Shown here piece by piece: positions 1 to 10,307 of a stretch of DNA of 64,000 nucleotides. Source of the stretch: Aaosphaeria pasadenensis (Eukaryota; Ascomycota; Dothideomycetes; Pleosporales); the NCBI GenBank assembly GCA_022813625.1, contig JAKLMB010000007.1, positions 186,001 to 250,000 of the forward strand, in the 5' to 3' direction. Position numbers and translations under genes: made by a program. How positions within the stretch are numbered: the first letter of the stretch is position 1; every line of letters starts with the position of its first letter. The notes beneath the pieces are model-generated. The model saw only the letters and a list, made by a program, of their open reading frames with translations. It did no database searches and was not told the DNA's origin.

Positions 1-1092
1 AGGCCGTAGCCGAGGTAGGAGTGCTGGTAGAGCTCAAAGTGGCGGCCGCCAAAGTCGAGTTCGTATTTGTGGTCTCCCGGGGCGAGCTTCTCGGGCATGC
101 CTCCGTGCGGGCTATCCTTGAAGGTAGGCTCGAAGACGATTTGGGTAGAACCACCACCAAGATCGAGCACAGCAGCAGTGGGAGACTTGTCGGGGCCACC
201 AATCTTGCCCAAAAGGTAGTTGGCAGTGATCCAGGCATAAACACCCTCGTCCTTGCCGTCCATGACCTGGACACCGCCCTTCTCCTCAGCAACGACTGGG
301 AAGGGGAACTTGGTCTCAAGGCGGTTGCGGACAGCCTTCAAGATTGCATCGCTCATTGCCTCACCGAGCTTGCGGAGACCTGCCGTTGCCTTGACGGCGA
401 CAGGCGTGCATCCCTGGTATGCGGGTGGAACGTTCTTCACAGCAACTTCCATGAGGACATCCAAGCTCTGCGCTGCACCCTCAGCATCTGCCTTGTACGA
501 CGAAAGACCAGATCCACCCTCCTTCTTGGCGGTCATTTCGAAAACCTCGCTCTCGAGCTCTGGAGTAGGTCCGCAGTTGTTGAACTTGTAGACGTGGATA
601 CGAGAGCCTGTGCTGCCGGCATCGATCATGAGAGCGTACTGGATGAGTGGCTTCTCCTTGGAGTACGACCTCTCGCATTTCGAGGTTTCGGCACCTTCAG
701 CGGCGGTCTGGCCCTTGCCTCCTCCGCCGGGAGATGGAACTGTACTTTTGTTTAGAAATGCATCCGGTCGCTTGTAGATACCAATCCTCACCTCTCGCTA
801 TCGCATCATGGGGAGCGACAAAGTATAATATGAGCAAGACGAATGCAATTATGCCACCCGTCTTGAGGTAACGCATGCGCTGTCCCTGATTCATTACGCC
901 TCCCTTGTAGTCCGTCATGAAGCCTGCGGAATTTGTGCGGCGATGACGATCGGGCTTTTCGAAAGGGTCGTCGTCAGAGTTGTTTGTGTTGACTCGAGGG
1001 AGAGAAACGGAGGTGCGTCTTCGAGGGCCGCTATTGAAGCTGAAATAGGACCAGATTCCGGGACGTCGTCGGACGTCAACACCGCTTGACAT
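1..1092 (-). CDS. GDA1: Golgi guanosine diphosphatase (GDA1/CD39 family), 3' end outside window
   Basis: Exons 1092..792 and 739..1, with a 52-nt GT-AG intron (791..740). The protein has a basic, Ser/Arg-rich cytosolic N-terminus, one membrane anchor near residues 63-82 (GGIIAFVLLILYFVA) and then the lumenal apyrase domain. Apyrase motif 1 (MIDAGSTGSR) and a later ALDLGGGSTQ-like motif (VLDLGGGSTQIVFEP) are clear. This is the type II topology of Golgi GDPases, which hydrolyse GDP to GMP so that GMP can leave in exchange for GDP-mannose during protein mannosylation. The start is the ATG before SSGVDVRRRPGIWSYF. The C-terminal part, including later apyrase motifs, lies beyond base 1. A related ER/Golgi apyrase such as Ynd1 is less likely because of the single N-terminal anchor. 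Confidence 0.9.
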
Positions 1093-1596
1093 ATGGGGGA
1101 GGGGAGTTTAAGGAGACAGAAAGCGCATGGGGGACTGGTAGGGAGTTGGTGATGTTAGCTTTAGTTTATTTTAGGAGATACGAGGGGGTAGCGACTGGCG
1201 AATGGTAGTTCTTGTAGGGAACTAAGTGGTATTAAAGTATGGAGAAGAGAGGAAGGAGGACGAGGGGGTAAGATGGACGATACATTTCCATTACTGAGCA
1301 GAAAGTTGCAGGCAAGAACACCTGGCGCTCGGCGTCTGTGCACACAGGGGTGATCTGTCGACGCCACGACGCTAACTTCGAACGCGAATACGGACTACAT
1401 CTCTTCCATGAGTCCCATCTCAAAGTCTTATTCTATGTCTCATAACCCGGAAAGGATTGAATCTGTTGGATCTATGTACTTGTAGAGCCACTATGCAAAA
1501 CTTAAAGCATCCACCTTCCCGCTTTTGGAGCGACATCGAGAAAAACCCGAAAACCTTCATCTCCAGCTCAAAACGAGTGTGCCCACCACCCTGTGC
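1093..1596. other. Divergent intergenic region between the GDPase and the 1.6-kb gene
   Basis: About 500 bases with short open frames on both strands but no convincing coding sequence. It presumably holds both promoters. An upstream ATG at 1525 is in frame with the downstream gene but encodes an unconvincing basic leader. Confidence 0.5.
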
Positions 1597-3977
1597 ATGG
1601 CCCCGTACTACTATACAGATGATGAGCAGAACATTGATCGATTCCAGTATCAAAAAGTCATCACCGACAATGAGGCACGAGATATATTGTCGCAATTCGT
1701 GCAGCAGATATCCGCTAGCCAGGAGTACCTCCGTCAAGCCATAGGCGAGTCGGGCGACCAGATCCTCCACGGATGGCGCAAAAGGACACAGCCAAAACGA
1801 AGTGCTCTTCTACGTGAAGCTGAGCCATCTCTTCCTGCAAACAAGTATCTTTTGGTTGATCTAGACTACTCGGGTGCCCACTGGCAGACAGTTCGGGCTT
1901 ACAGGAAATATCACCTCCTTCCCTGGCTAGATGTCGAATCTCTGGTGAAGAGCCCAGCTGCTTTAATTGGACTCATTCACACGCGTGCGAGGGACTCTCC
2001 CGTGGAGTGGGCCCCATTCGACTATGAGCAAATGAGATCAGCTTTCGGACTGGGATGCTTTGATCTCGACTTCAATCCCGGAGCCGTGATTGTGTTTGGA
2101 CCCCAGTATGGAACTCTTACACCCTGGGACCAAAGGATCCATAGTTTTGACACTGCTGGATACCCCAGAGCCCGGCTGATCCTTGAAGCTCAAGCTATTC
2201 TCATGCAATTCCTGGAACGATGTGTAAGTATACTGCTTAGGGGCATGGCTAGCGTTGATGCGTCTGGTGCTTCCAAATGGCATGAAACAATCAACTCAGG
2301 CCTTAAAATGACCGGAGACTCGGCAATCTGGTCGAGCTATGTTCATCGTCCGTTTACTGGTCCTCCTCGCTTGAACACTAGTTCCCTGTTAGCATCAGCA
2401 AAAGCTCGGCTGGACTCCAGCTCTGACCACTTGTGGTTGCTTCAGACTGAACCTGCATATTTGAAGCGGTACCTGCGGAATTTGGGCCAGACGACCATTA
2501 TCCAGGAAGGCATGAGCAACGAAATTGCTAATGGCATCATCAACGGGCAGGTACATGACGACATTGTCACTCATAGACTTTGGCACGCCACTGTCCTGGA
2601 ATTTGAGCACTTGCATGAACTTTATCGCCGCTACGAGGATTCCATAACACCAGGATCTCCTCTCCCACACAAAGCGGACAATGCACTGGGAGCACTTGAG
2701 GTCTGGCTTGTTAATCGCTTGCATCCTCTTGCAAAATCTGTTGGTGAGACGCCTTCTCAGCGACCAGGCTTTCGTCACCTCTACACTACCATCGTCAGTC
2801 CCGTGAAGCGTACAGACCGTGTGGTACATACAAAGGCTCTGGTCAAGGAAGAGTACATGACAGTTGAGAATGGGGTTTCCACAGGCTTGGCACGCGGATA
2901 CCGCGACGAGCGACTCTGGTGGGTGCTTACACAATTGCAGGGACCCCCCGATAGCGAGACTAGACTGCGTTATGATATGCTGCTTGCCATGCTTGACGAT
3001 CATCTAAACATCTGTTCGAAGAGCGAAAGAGCCCGGCTGGATGGGTTCCTTTACGAGAAGCTCTCCGATTTCGTGGTGGTACTGGACTTGCTTTCAACCA
3101 TCCGGATGCATCGACCACGAAATTCCAATCGAACCGTTACGGATTGCCTGCGCACCGAAGATCGCCTAGCCTGGCGCATGTTCGCGAGCAATGCTATCTC
3201 GAGTCCAAAAAATGACAGGGTTTATGAGGAGATTAGTCTGCTTCGAACCTTTCGTGCTACTTCAAGTCCAAGTGGTCCTCGCAACAAGCAATGGCTTAAC
3301 AATATGATGCATTACATAACGCTTCACAAAGATATTGGCGCAAGATTTCGACCGGTCTGCAGGCCTCGTTCACACACAAGGGCTTTGGAAAAGTTGATAT
3401 TGATCTCCAAATGCAGCCACTGTTGCACTGGGAGGCTCCAGATTATGTTGCGCGACTCAACCTCAAGCGAGAGCAAATATTACAAGACTCACAAAAGTCA
3501 AAGATACCAGAAAGTGAATATACTTTCTTGCCTCTATGTCCTGCCACACGAAATCGACCAGAATATGATCTCTCATCACCAAGAGTGAAGATCAAGACCC
3601 AGGGCGTGCCACCTGTCCATCTCCACGAGGGAGAAATCGAAGACACGCCCAACCCATTGCCCGAAGCAAAGGTCATAACCGTCTCGAAGCGCGCTTTGGC
3701 AATCTTCAGGTGTATGTTTCCCGAACAACGGGAGGAGCGTCAAAAGAATATCGACTGGAACGCTTTCGTGGACAGCATGGTAGAAGCAGGTTTCTTCGCA
3801 CGCAATGGAGGAGGTTCGATTGTTGTATTCGAAGAAAAGTCGGGCGATGGGAAGATCATCTTTCACCGGCCGCATCCAGAGCCCAGCATTGATCCGATTA
3901 TGCTTCAGTCTATGGGCCGTCGTATGAATAAGTGGTTTGATTGGACACGAGAAACATTTTCGCTGGCGAGAAAGTAA
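1597..3977 (+). CDS. Conserved-looking fungal protein of unknown function, with a one-base frame break near 3300
   Basis: A long intron-free reading frame starts at ATG 1597 (MAPYYYTDDEQN); an in-frame ATG at 1525 is possible. It runs in one frame to about 3300, then continues in the next frame to the stop at 3977. After W-L-N (3292-3300) the sequence only makes sense as YDALHNASQRYWRKISTGLQ from 3303, so two bases (3301-3302) are left as an incomplete codon. No GT-AG intron fits, because the gap is a single missing base. The C-terminus (FVDSMVEAGF, IIFHRPHPEP) resembles a widespread filamentous-fungal family of unknown function as I remember it. No catalytic motif, signal peptide or membrane segment is visible. 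Total length would be near 793 aa. It may be a recent pseudogene or carry an assembly error. Confidence 0.65.
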
Positions 3978-4205
3978 CGTGTGCCTCGAACGGTGAAGAG
4001 AGGAAGAGATGATCCGACATTGTGATTCTCTGAATATGCTGATCTATGTAGACATTTGCAATGCATGCCTTTTGACAACCCAGGTATGTTGCAAAGTACA
4101 TCATAATCTATCCGTTTCTAGTAACAGTCATAAATTGAGAGTATTATTATTTAGCACACATAACACTTGACCAAGCTATCATGCCTTGAGCTCATGCACA
4201 GGAAC

Positions 4206-5090
4206 CTACCGCGGCACCGACTGATCCATTTCAGTTGGATGACGAGTGTGGTACTGCTCATCCACATAGTGTGCCGGCGGCACTGGATTCTTAGCAGCCC
4301 GGTTCTTTCGCAATCGCCACGCAATGTACGCAAGTAATCCTATGACTACCACTCCCACCACGGAACCTATAGCTATGCCGGCTATTGCCCCGCTTGAAAG
4401 TCCTCTGTGTGATGAAGTTGATGAGCCGGGATCCGTGTTGGAACCTCCAGTTGGCGAAGATGTTGGCTGAGATGTTGGCTGAGACCCGGATGTAGTTTTC
4501 GAGGGTGGCGCGATCAATGAAGAGTCTGACGTGGTCTGTACGATTGGTCAATGTTATGCGGTGACCTCAGCATGCGAAAGAGTGTCATTACCTTAGCTTC
4601 AACGATCATGACAGGCAACTGGTATATGCTATTCAAATAAGGTATATAGGAATGTGACAGTTCCGTCCATTCAGCCGTAATTATGGAGGTTGGAGAAACG
4701 CAGCCGTAATCAGTGTCCCATCCACTGAAAGAATTTGTGCGTCGTTGGCAAGTGAATGATCTTCACGTTCGCTGTTAGTTACTGAACACTCAACCGCGAA
4801 GATGGGACTTACGATGGACAGCAACTTGCAATAGTAACCATCTCCCCATCCCAGGTAACAGTCTCGTCGCACGCGCTCGTCCAGCCAGCCGGACATATCC
4901 CAGGGGAATACACCATGAGCCAGCTGGTGAACCGGTACGCCGGAGGGAAGCAACTGAACGAAAAGTCGTCACCAATCTTGAACCAGGTGGTGCCTCTTGG
5001 AAGCATTATCCTTCGATTATTCCCGCAGCTTGCTGCTGGGGTGAAGGTCGTTGTAAGGGGGAGAGTAGTGGTCGGTTTGGAGGTTGCCAT
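4206..5090 (-). CDS. Single-pass membrane protein with cysteine-rich outer domain and Ser/Thr stalk
   Basis: Three exons, 5090..4813, 4724..4592 and 4535..4206, with introns of 88 and 56 nt, encode about 246 aa. The N-terminal part contains paired cysteines (SPGICPAGW, IASCCPSGW) typical of a fungal family of small extracellular domains. A Ser/Thr/Pro-rich stalk (about residues 139-170) and one membrane span (AIAGIAIGSVVGVVVIGLLA) follow. The tail is basic then polar (WRLRKNRAAKN) and should be cytosolic. There is no cleavable signal peptide, so the span would act as signal anchor. I chose the ATG at 5090 (MATSKPTTTLPLTTTF) because the earlier in-frame ATG adds a cysteine-rich leader that does not look coding. 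The function is unknown; cell-surface sensing or wall contact is only an inference from the layout. Confidence 0.75.
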
Positions 5091-5245
5091 TGCTAAGTCT
5101 TCTCGACGTCGCGAAAGTCGTGAGGTGTGCAGAGCACAATTGCACACAAGGCTGGGAGCAAGCCCCATGATAAAAGGTCGAAGCCGCAAGGCTGGCCCCC
5201 GAAAAAAGAAATGTCGACGTCCATATTGTTTCCCGCTTTCAGTGA

Positions 5246-5500
5246 TTATGATTGCCAGACTAACGCCACGATGCGCTGTGGCTGGGTCAAGTATGGGTTA
5301 AACAACCGAACATGTTGCCCACCGAGGGCGTTCATAGGTTTGGGTCCTTCGTGGCTTGATGTAGGTATCATAAGAGCAATTCGAAGATGCTTTGCACGCG
5401 AGCCGAGCATTCGACAAGTCTTTTCTATCACCGACTTGACCACATGATTGATCAATTCTTGGGGAAAGTTCAGAAGTTTGAAATTGGGGTCCTGAGGCAT
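5246..5500 (-). pseudogene. Possible F-box-like gene fragment
   Basis: An 84-aa open frame begins MPQDPNFKLLNFPQELINHV, which resembles the start of an F-box (hydrophobic-L-P-x-E-L-I pattern). No downstream repeat domain follows and the frame ends quickly. The next kilobase is AT-rich and gene-free. It may be a decayed fragment or chance. Confidence 0.2.
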
Positions 5501-5545
5501 GATGAGTATCGTTTGTTTGGGAAGAAGGCGAGAGAAGTGCCTCAT

Positions 5546-7319
5546 ATCATTACGAGGGGCAATTCAAGTCTTTATACTCCGTACATGTAGGAAGTCATAT
5601 CGAAGCACGGTGTGGGGGACACGTGGGGGAGTACGAGCGGCGCTGCGTACTTTGATATTTTTAGGCATCCGAAGGGGGCAATGCCGCTTTAGGTTTCGCC
5701 CAAGACAAACTCCACGATCCTGCGCAGGCTGAAGGTTGGAAGGGCGCAACGGAGACCAGTCTACTTGAATACTGCAAATGACATAAGTACCTAAAGTATA
5801 GACGTACCCTTTCTTACCTAACGCATCGGTTCTCCCCCAACGACACTGAAGCCAATGAGGTTGTCGGCCAGCGCGTCGCAGATCCGTCAAATTCCACGAT
5901 TGCAGATGATCAGAGCTGCGTCAACGTGAATGCCACAGAATACATCGGCTACTCATGCGCACCAGGTATTGCGCGAAACCGTTCAGAGCCTCTGTCATTT
6001 CCTGGCAAGCTCATATGTCACATCGACATCCGCAGGGACACAAGTTGCTAGTTGCCAGTGAATGAATGAGTAACTGTAACACTAGAGAGTGAATCAAGCC
6101 AAGGGATTTGTTAATCAAAATGTATTTTCTGTGTTGGTTGCAGTCGCGAATCCGTGTTCGCCGTCGTGTTCTTTTCGGACTGTCCCTGATTTCTTGGCTA
6201 TTCCCTATTCCCTACCTGTAGCCTGTACTTGTAAGGCTATTCCTACAAAGGTACCTTATTAACGATTTCCTGCCTTATGACAGGCGGAGGGCGGAAGACG
6301 GAGGAGACTTTTTTAGTGGTACGTACTAATCATGAATTAATGCAACAATTATCTGGTCTAAGTCGTTTTTCTATTCATAACCGGCATTACATCCCTTATT
6401 TGGTGGTGCTGCATATGCATTTGCTAACACTTTCTCCTATAACGAAATTATGACATACTCATAATATATAACTAGTCTACTTATACGAAGTACAGAGGAG
6501 AACTACTTGTAAATAAAATGCAAGTAGACATCACTTGTCATGAGCAATATTAGGCAGTCATACTCCGTACATCCCTATGAGTTATCGCGTGTAACTGTGT
6601 ATTACACACATTGAAGCCCTACGTTACTGCACGCCGTACTCATCGATTGATACTGATGAGTAGGTACGTACGTATGATACTAGATCCATATGCGGCATGT
6701 CTCTCTCGGAATGGCTAATAGTATTTCTTCGCCAAACACGCAATTAATACTGCTAAACTTCGAGCACGATGCACTATAAGAAGCCTCGTCTGGCTTTTGA
6801 ATATAATTATAAATCCCTGAACATGTTCACAGAAACATCTCGCTCGTCTCCTCCAGCATTCTCCCCATTTGGAAATGCATCCCCCGCGATGTACCTCTCG
6901 ACGCCGGCCCTGTCCACATTCCACTCATACCCAGGATGTTCTGAGACAAGCCATAATTCTTCCGGTCCGCTCTCCGGCTATGCCGCAACATATTACTGAT
7001 CCTTTGAATATCATTTATATTGAAGCCCCGCATGCCACGATCACCTATCCTTAACATTCCATAGCAACATGACCATGTGCAGCTCCCCATCTGTCCAACT
7101 TGCAGAATCTAGGCTAGGTTTCCCCAGAGCCAAGACGAACGCCCTAATGTAGATATATGGGGAAATATTAGTATTGCAGCTGTTCATAGATGATGTCAGC
7201 CCTGTAGAAATCACTTGGACGATGGAATTTAAACTAGCGTTTTCCTCCTTGTAGGCAGTCTTGCTCATTCAGTAGATTCTTCATTTTCATCCTGTTCGAT
7301 ACCTTCACTTTGTGAAAAT
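5546..7319. other. Gene-free, partly AT-rich intergenic region
   Basis: About 1.8 kb without a supported gene. The part from about 6300 to 6720 is AT-rich. Two exact copies of TACTCCGTAC lie at 5575 and 6561. Short open frames are present but none has signal-peptide, domain or splice support. Confidence 0.6.
5575..5584 (+). repeat. Dispersed decamer TACTCCGTAC (one of six)
   Basis: Exact copies at 5575, 6561, 17819, 22364, 38570 and 53920, all in the same orientation and all intergenic. A nine-base copy is at 39830. Confidence 0.8.
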
Positions 7320-8047
7320 ATGATGCTTCAAGCTGTCTCGGGGTTGGGCGCATTGCTCCTGGCTGCGTTAACAACTCAGGCGCAAGGTCGTACTCTCGGT
7401 GACAAGCCGACGACATACAACCTCTGGTCTCGAGAGTGCGTCTCCTACAAGCTTTCCAGCCCATTCACTAACGGCTTCGTAGACCCAAGCCACGACCTTC
7501 AGGCAGTACACCTTACCAAGGGATGGACTTGCCGTTCCGCCGCAACGGCACATGGCAAGATGTATGCTCAACACATCGTCCTGGTGCCACCATCTTCTTA
7601 ACACCGTTCTAGGTAGGCGTCTGGCAATTCCGCGAAGACGTAATCGCCCAGCAACCGTTCACGTTCACGCTCGGCCCTGGCCGCACCAATCAGACATACA
7701 CCCTCACCGATGTCGCAACTGGAAAGAAACTGGCATACACGGAGGACAATCTCGATCTCGACGTGAACTACGCTATCATAGCCGCTTTCATCCTGACAGA
7801 CCAAGGCAACAATAGGTACCAGGTCGTCGACGATTGGACCATCGAAAAGGATAAGTATAACAGGACGATACTCGGGTTGGGTCCTCTTGATGCCAAGGAG
7901 AATAATGGATTCTGGGTCGGTAATGATGGGATTTGGGCGGCGCAGAATTGTGCGTGGTCAGGCAAATTCTGCGATGGGACGTACTTCTTCCAGTGCGGGG
8001 CGTGCTACGGGATTCCGTCCGTCATTGAGGTCATGGAAGCGAAGTAG
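7320..8047 (+). CDS. Small secreted protein of unknown function
   Basis: Exons 7320..7435, 7483..7561 and 7613..8047, with introns of 47 and 50 nt that both show CTAAC/TTAAC-type branch sites before the acceptor, give about 209 aa. The N-terminus is a good secretion signal (MMLQAVSGLGALLLAALTTQ, cleavage likely after AQG). The mature part has a beta-rich look (QPFTFTLGPGRTNQTYTL) and a C-terminal cysteine cluster (NCAWSGKFCDGTYFFQCGAC) that could form two disulphides. It contains N-glycosylation sequons (NQT, NRT). I do not recognise a family. Without splicing the frames do not connect, which supports the intron model. It is isolated between an AT-rich spacer and a convergent EF-hand gene. 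Confidence 0.7.
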
Positions 8048-8221
8048 TAGACTGGGAGATTCGACGAGTGTCAGCGGACAAAGAAATTTCGAGTGAGATC
8101 ATGCGAGGATCCGAGAGATGCTGTTATCTTACACTATATAAAATCGTAACGCCGAACGCCATGCTAAACATCGGGGAATCATCTTTCATACAGTCGTCCA
8201 ACGCTTGCCAGCTGCGATCCC

Positions 8222-8951
8222 TCAACCAAAGGAAATCCCAGCCCTCTTCATAACGCTCTCGAAGTCTTCAAGGTTTACGCCTCCTGGATTTCCTTTTCCC
8301 TGGGGTGCTCCGTTCGCTTCGCGAATCATGTCTTTTAATACATCGTCTGGAATGTCCTCCCTTAGCTCTTTCGCGACCCTCCGCAGGTGTGCTAACGTGA
8401 TGGGCCCGGTACTGCCATGTGTGAACAAAGTATAAGCTGTCTTGACCTCCTCCATATTGCTTTCTTCGTCATAGTCATCGTCCCCCATGTCTTCATCTGA
8501 TCCCTCCTCTTTTGATTGCATAGCGATGGCGGCGTACGAAAGGAAAGGAACAAATGGAACGAAGCCTGTATTCAGCGGGTCTATCGTCGAGAGGATGTCA
8601 GGAAGCTCGGATTTGTCGGGTGCGAGATTCAGAGATCTGGATGTTTGTCAGTACTCCATGTTTTCTCGATATGGCGGATCAGAAAGAGGTAAATACAGTA
8701 AACATCTTCGCACATCGTCTCTCCGTATCGCACCCTCCTTTGAGTCTTCATGGTCTGGGTGATTCACCGCGAACAGACCGAACGCTTCTCGAATCTCAGC
8801 CTCTTGTTCTGCAGTCAAACCATGTTCTTTGGCGAGTTTGGATGGGCGCTTCTTGGGCGCTGGCTTGCTAGATGCAGCAGCACGACGTTTGGGGGGCTAT
8901 TTCGATCAGTATCTCATACTACTTCGATTTGACTCAAGATCAACATACCAT
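8222..8951 (-). CDS. EF-hand (calmodulin/centrin-like) protein with degenerate calcium loops
   Basis: Exons 8951..8949 (only the ATG), 8896..8697 and 8636..8222, with introns of 52 and 60 nt, encode 205 aa. A basic N-terminal tail (PPKRRAAASSKPAPKKRP) precedes helices in EF-hand order: LTAEQEAEIREAFGLF, then LPDILSTIDPLNTGFVPF, then MEEVKTAYTLF and VNLEDFESVM. A central acidic stretch (EEGSDEDMGDDDYDEE) separates the lobes. The expected Asp/Asn ligands are mostly missing, so calcium binding is doubtful. Among fungal proteins a Cdc31/centrin-like or Rad33-like role in nucleotide excision repair or spindle-pole function is possible, but this is a guess from architecture. The one-codon first exon rests on ATG being followed directly by a GT donor and on the perfect frame restored by the next exon. 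Confidence 0.7.
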
Positions 8952-9560
8952 TTTACTCGAAGCTTTGCGAAATAATGCCTACGCGACCACGCGACCTTGT
9001 CCCCCACCTACAATCACTCTTTCGATGACGCGGAAGCACGGGCTTTGAGCACGTGCCATATGACTCTTAGCGCGACACACGTGACACGACGTCGTCAAAT
9101 TCCCAACCTCCAGCCTTTTTTTTTCTCTACTCCCCACTAATCTCAGGACCCATATAAACTCTGCCCACCGCCACATTCTTCGTTCTATTTCTCTAAAACT
9201 TTCGTTTTCGCTTTCTCTAACCGAGACCGTTTTTCATTGCGCACATTCTTTTCGAGTCTGTTTCAGCATTTTCCCCTCCGTTTTTGAGCACCCGACGCGC
9301 TTTCGATTTCTTCACCAAGTCGCATACGTTTGTCTCTACAACACCTTTCACGCAATGACCGCAACCTCGAGCACCACGCGCGTTTTTCTTTCCATCCGTT
9401 TACTCCAACGCTCAGAACATCTCGCTTTCCGCCATACTTGACGCTTTCCACGTTCAACAGTTACCGCATTATACCTCTCTCACTCAACACATTCGTCATC
9501 ATAACATGGTCTATGGACCTAGGAACCTGTGCACTCAAACATGCTTTTCAAACCGGGCTT
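8952..9560. promoter_or_regulatory. Strong promoter-like region with TATA box and pyrimidine-rich leader, no matching CDS
   Basis: Two CACGTG-type E-boxes or close variants (about 9048-9056 and 9078-9083) precede a TATAAA at 9153-9158. A long C/T-rich stretch with CTCTAA and TTTCGTTTTCGC motifs follows (9175-9350), as in leaders of highly expressed fungal genes. The first ATGs (9330, 9355, 9505) open only short frames of 22-79 codons. The direction implied is plus, toward the repeat block. The upstream part also serves the divergent EF-hand gene. Confidence 0.4.
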
Positions 9561-9627
9561 GCTCCCTAGACTGAGATTCGGGCCATGTCCCAGAAATCGA
9601 ATGTCACTGGCTGAAAATGCCTATATG

Positions 9628-9807
9628 GAGGGTTCACCACACGAAGGGTTCGCCTCACGGATTAGTCGTCTCATGAAGGGTTCGCTTCATTGAAGAGTTC
9701 GCCTAAGGGGTTCCAGTGGTTACCCCGAGAGGGTTCGTCTCGTGAAGGGTCCGCCTCATACAGAGTCTATCCGATGAAGGGTTCGCCTCACGATGGGTTC
9801 GCCTCGA
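9628..9807. repeat. Degenerate short repeat array (core GAAGGGTTCGCCTCA)
   Basis: At least eight imperfect copies of a 16-18-base unit, for example at 9643, 9675, 9743, 9776 and 9792. The core AGGGTTCGCCT has a 3-bp inverted repeat around TTCG. Spacing is irregular and the array grades into the second array. Confidence 0.75.
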
Positions 9808-9883
9808 AACAATCACCTGAAAATGGGATTGCCTACAGGAGTCGCCTGAAGTAGGGGCTGCCTAAAAAACTTTCATCGAGGGA

Positions 9884-10262
9884 CAGCAACTCTTTCAAGG
9901 AGTGATAGCGCCTCTTTTTCTCCATTTCTGACCACTATGTGGCAGATATTTTCTGAGGGACAGCGCCTCTTTTCTCTTCACTGTTCACTATGTGACAGAT
10001 GATCTTCTCTCATGAGGGACAGCGCCTCTTTTTCTCTCCCTGACCACTATGTGGCAGGTATTTTCATGAGGGACAGCGCCTCGTTGCTCTGATCACTAAG
10101 TGACAGATGACTTCGTAAGGGACAGCGCCTCTTTTTCTCTACTCTGACCATCATGGCAGATTTCATGAGGGACAGCGCCTCGGTGCTCTGATCACTAAGT
10201 GACAGATGACTTCGTGAGGGACAGCGCCTCTTTTTCTCTTCACTGTTCACAATGTGACAGAT
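9884..10262. repeat. About 50-bp minisatellite whose units carry a covarying hairpin
   Basis: Six copies of GAGGGACAGCGCCTC or a one-base variant start at 9955, 10014, 10068, 10117, 10167 and 10216. Between them lie seven short inverted repeats at 9928, 9981, 10040, 10089, 10144, 10188 and 10243. They have the form CTG-N-YCAC-loop3-GTGR-CAG. The Y and R change together (CCAC with GTGG, TCAC with GTGA). One unit has lost a base symmetrically from both arms. Unit lengths (44-59 bp) are mostly not multiples of three, so the array as a whole is not a coding repeat. Two 99-bp units do leave a minus-strand frame open (10307..10047), probably by chance. Confidence 0.85.
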
Positions 10263-10307
10263 GATTCCAGCAGGACAATGATCCGCATATTTTGGGAGAC
10301 GTCCCAC

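Noticed and set aside
2224..2299. A GTAAGT donor and CAG acceptor inside the 1.6-4.0 kb gene
   Set aside because: Removing it leads straight into a TGA, while reading through stays open, so it is not used as an intron.
9884..10262. CRISPR-like array
   Set aside because: Spaced repeats look superficially similar, but the units grade into each other, the spacers are themselves repeats and the host is a eukaryote.
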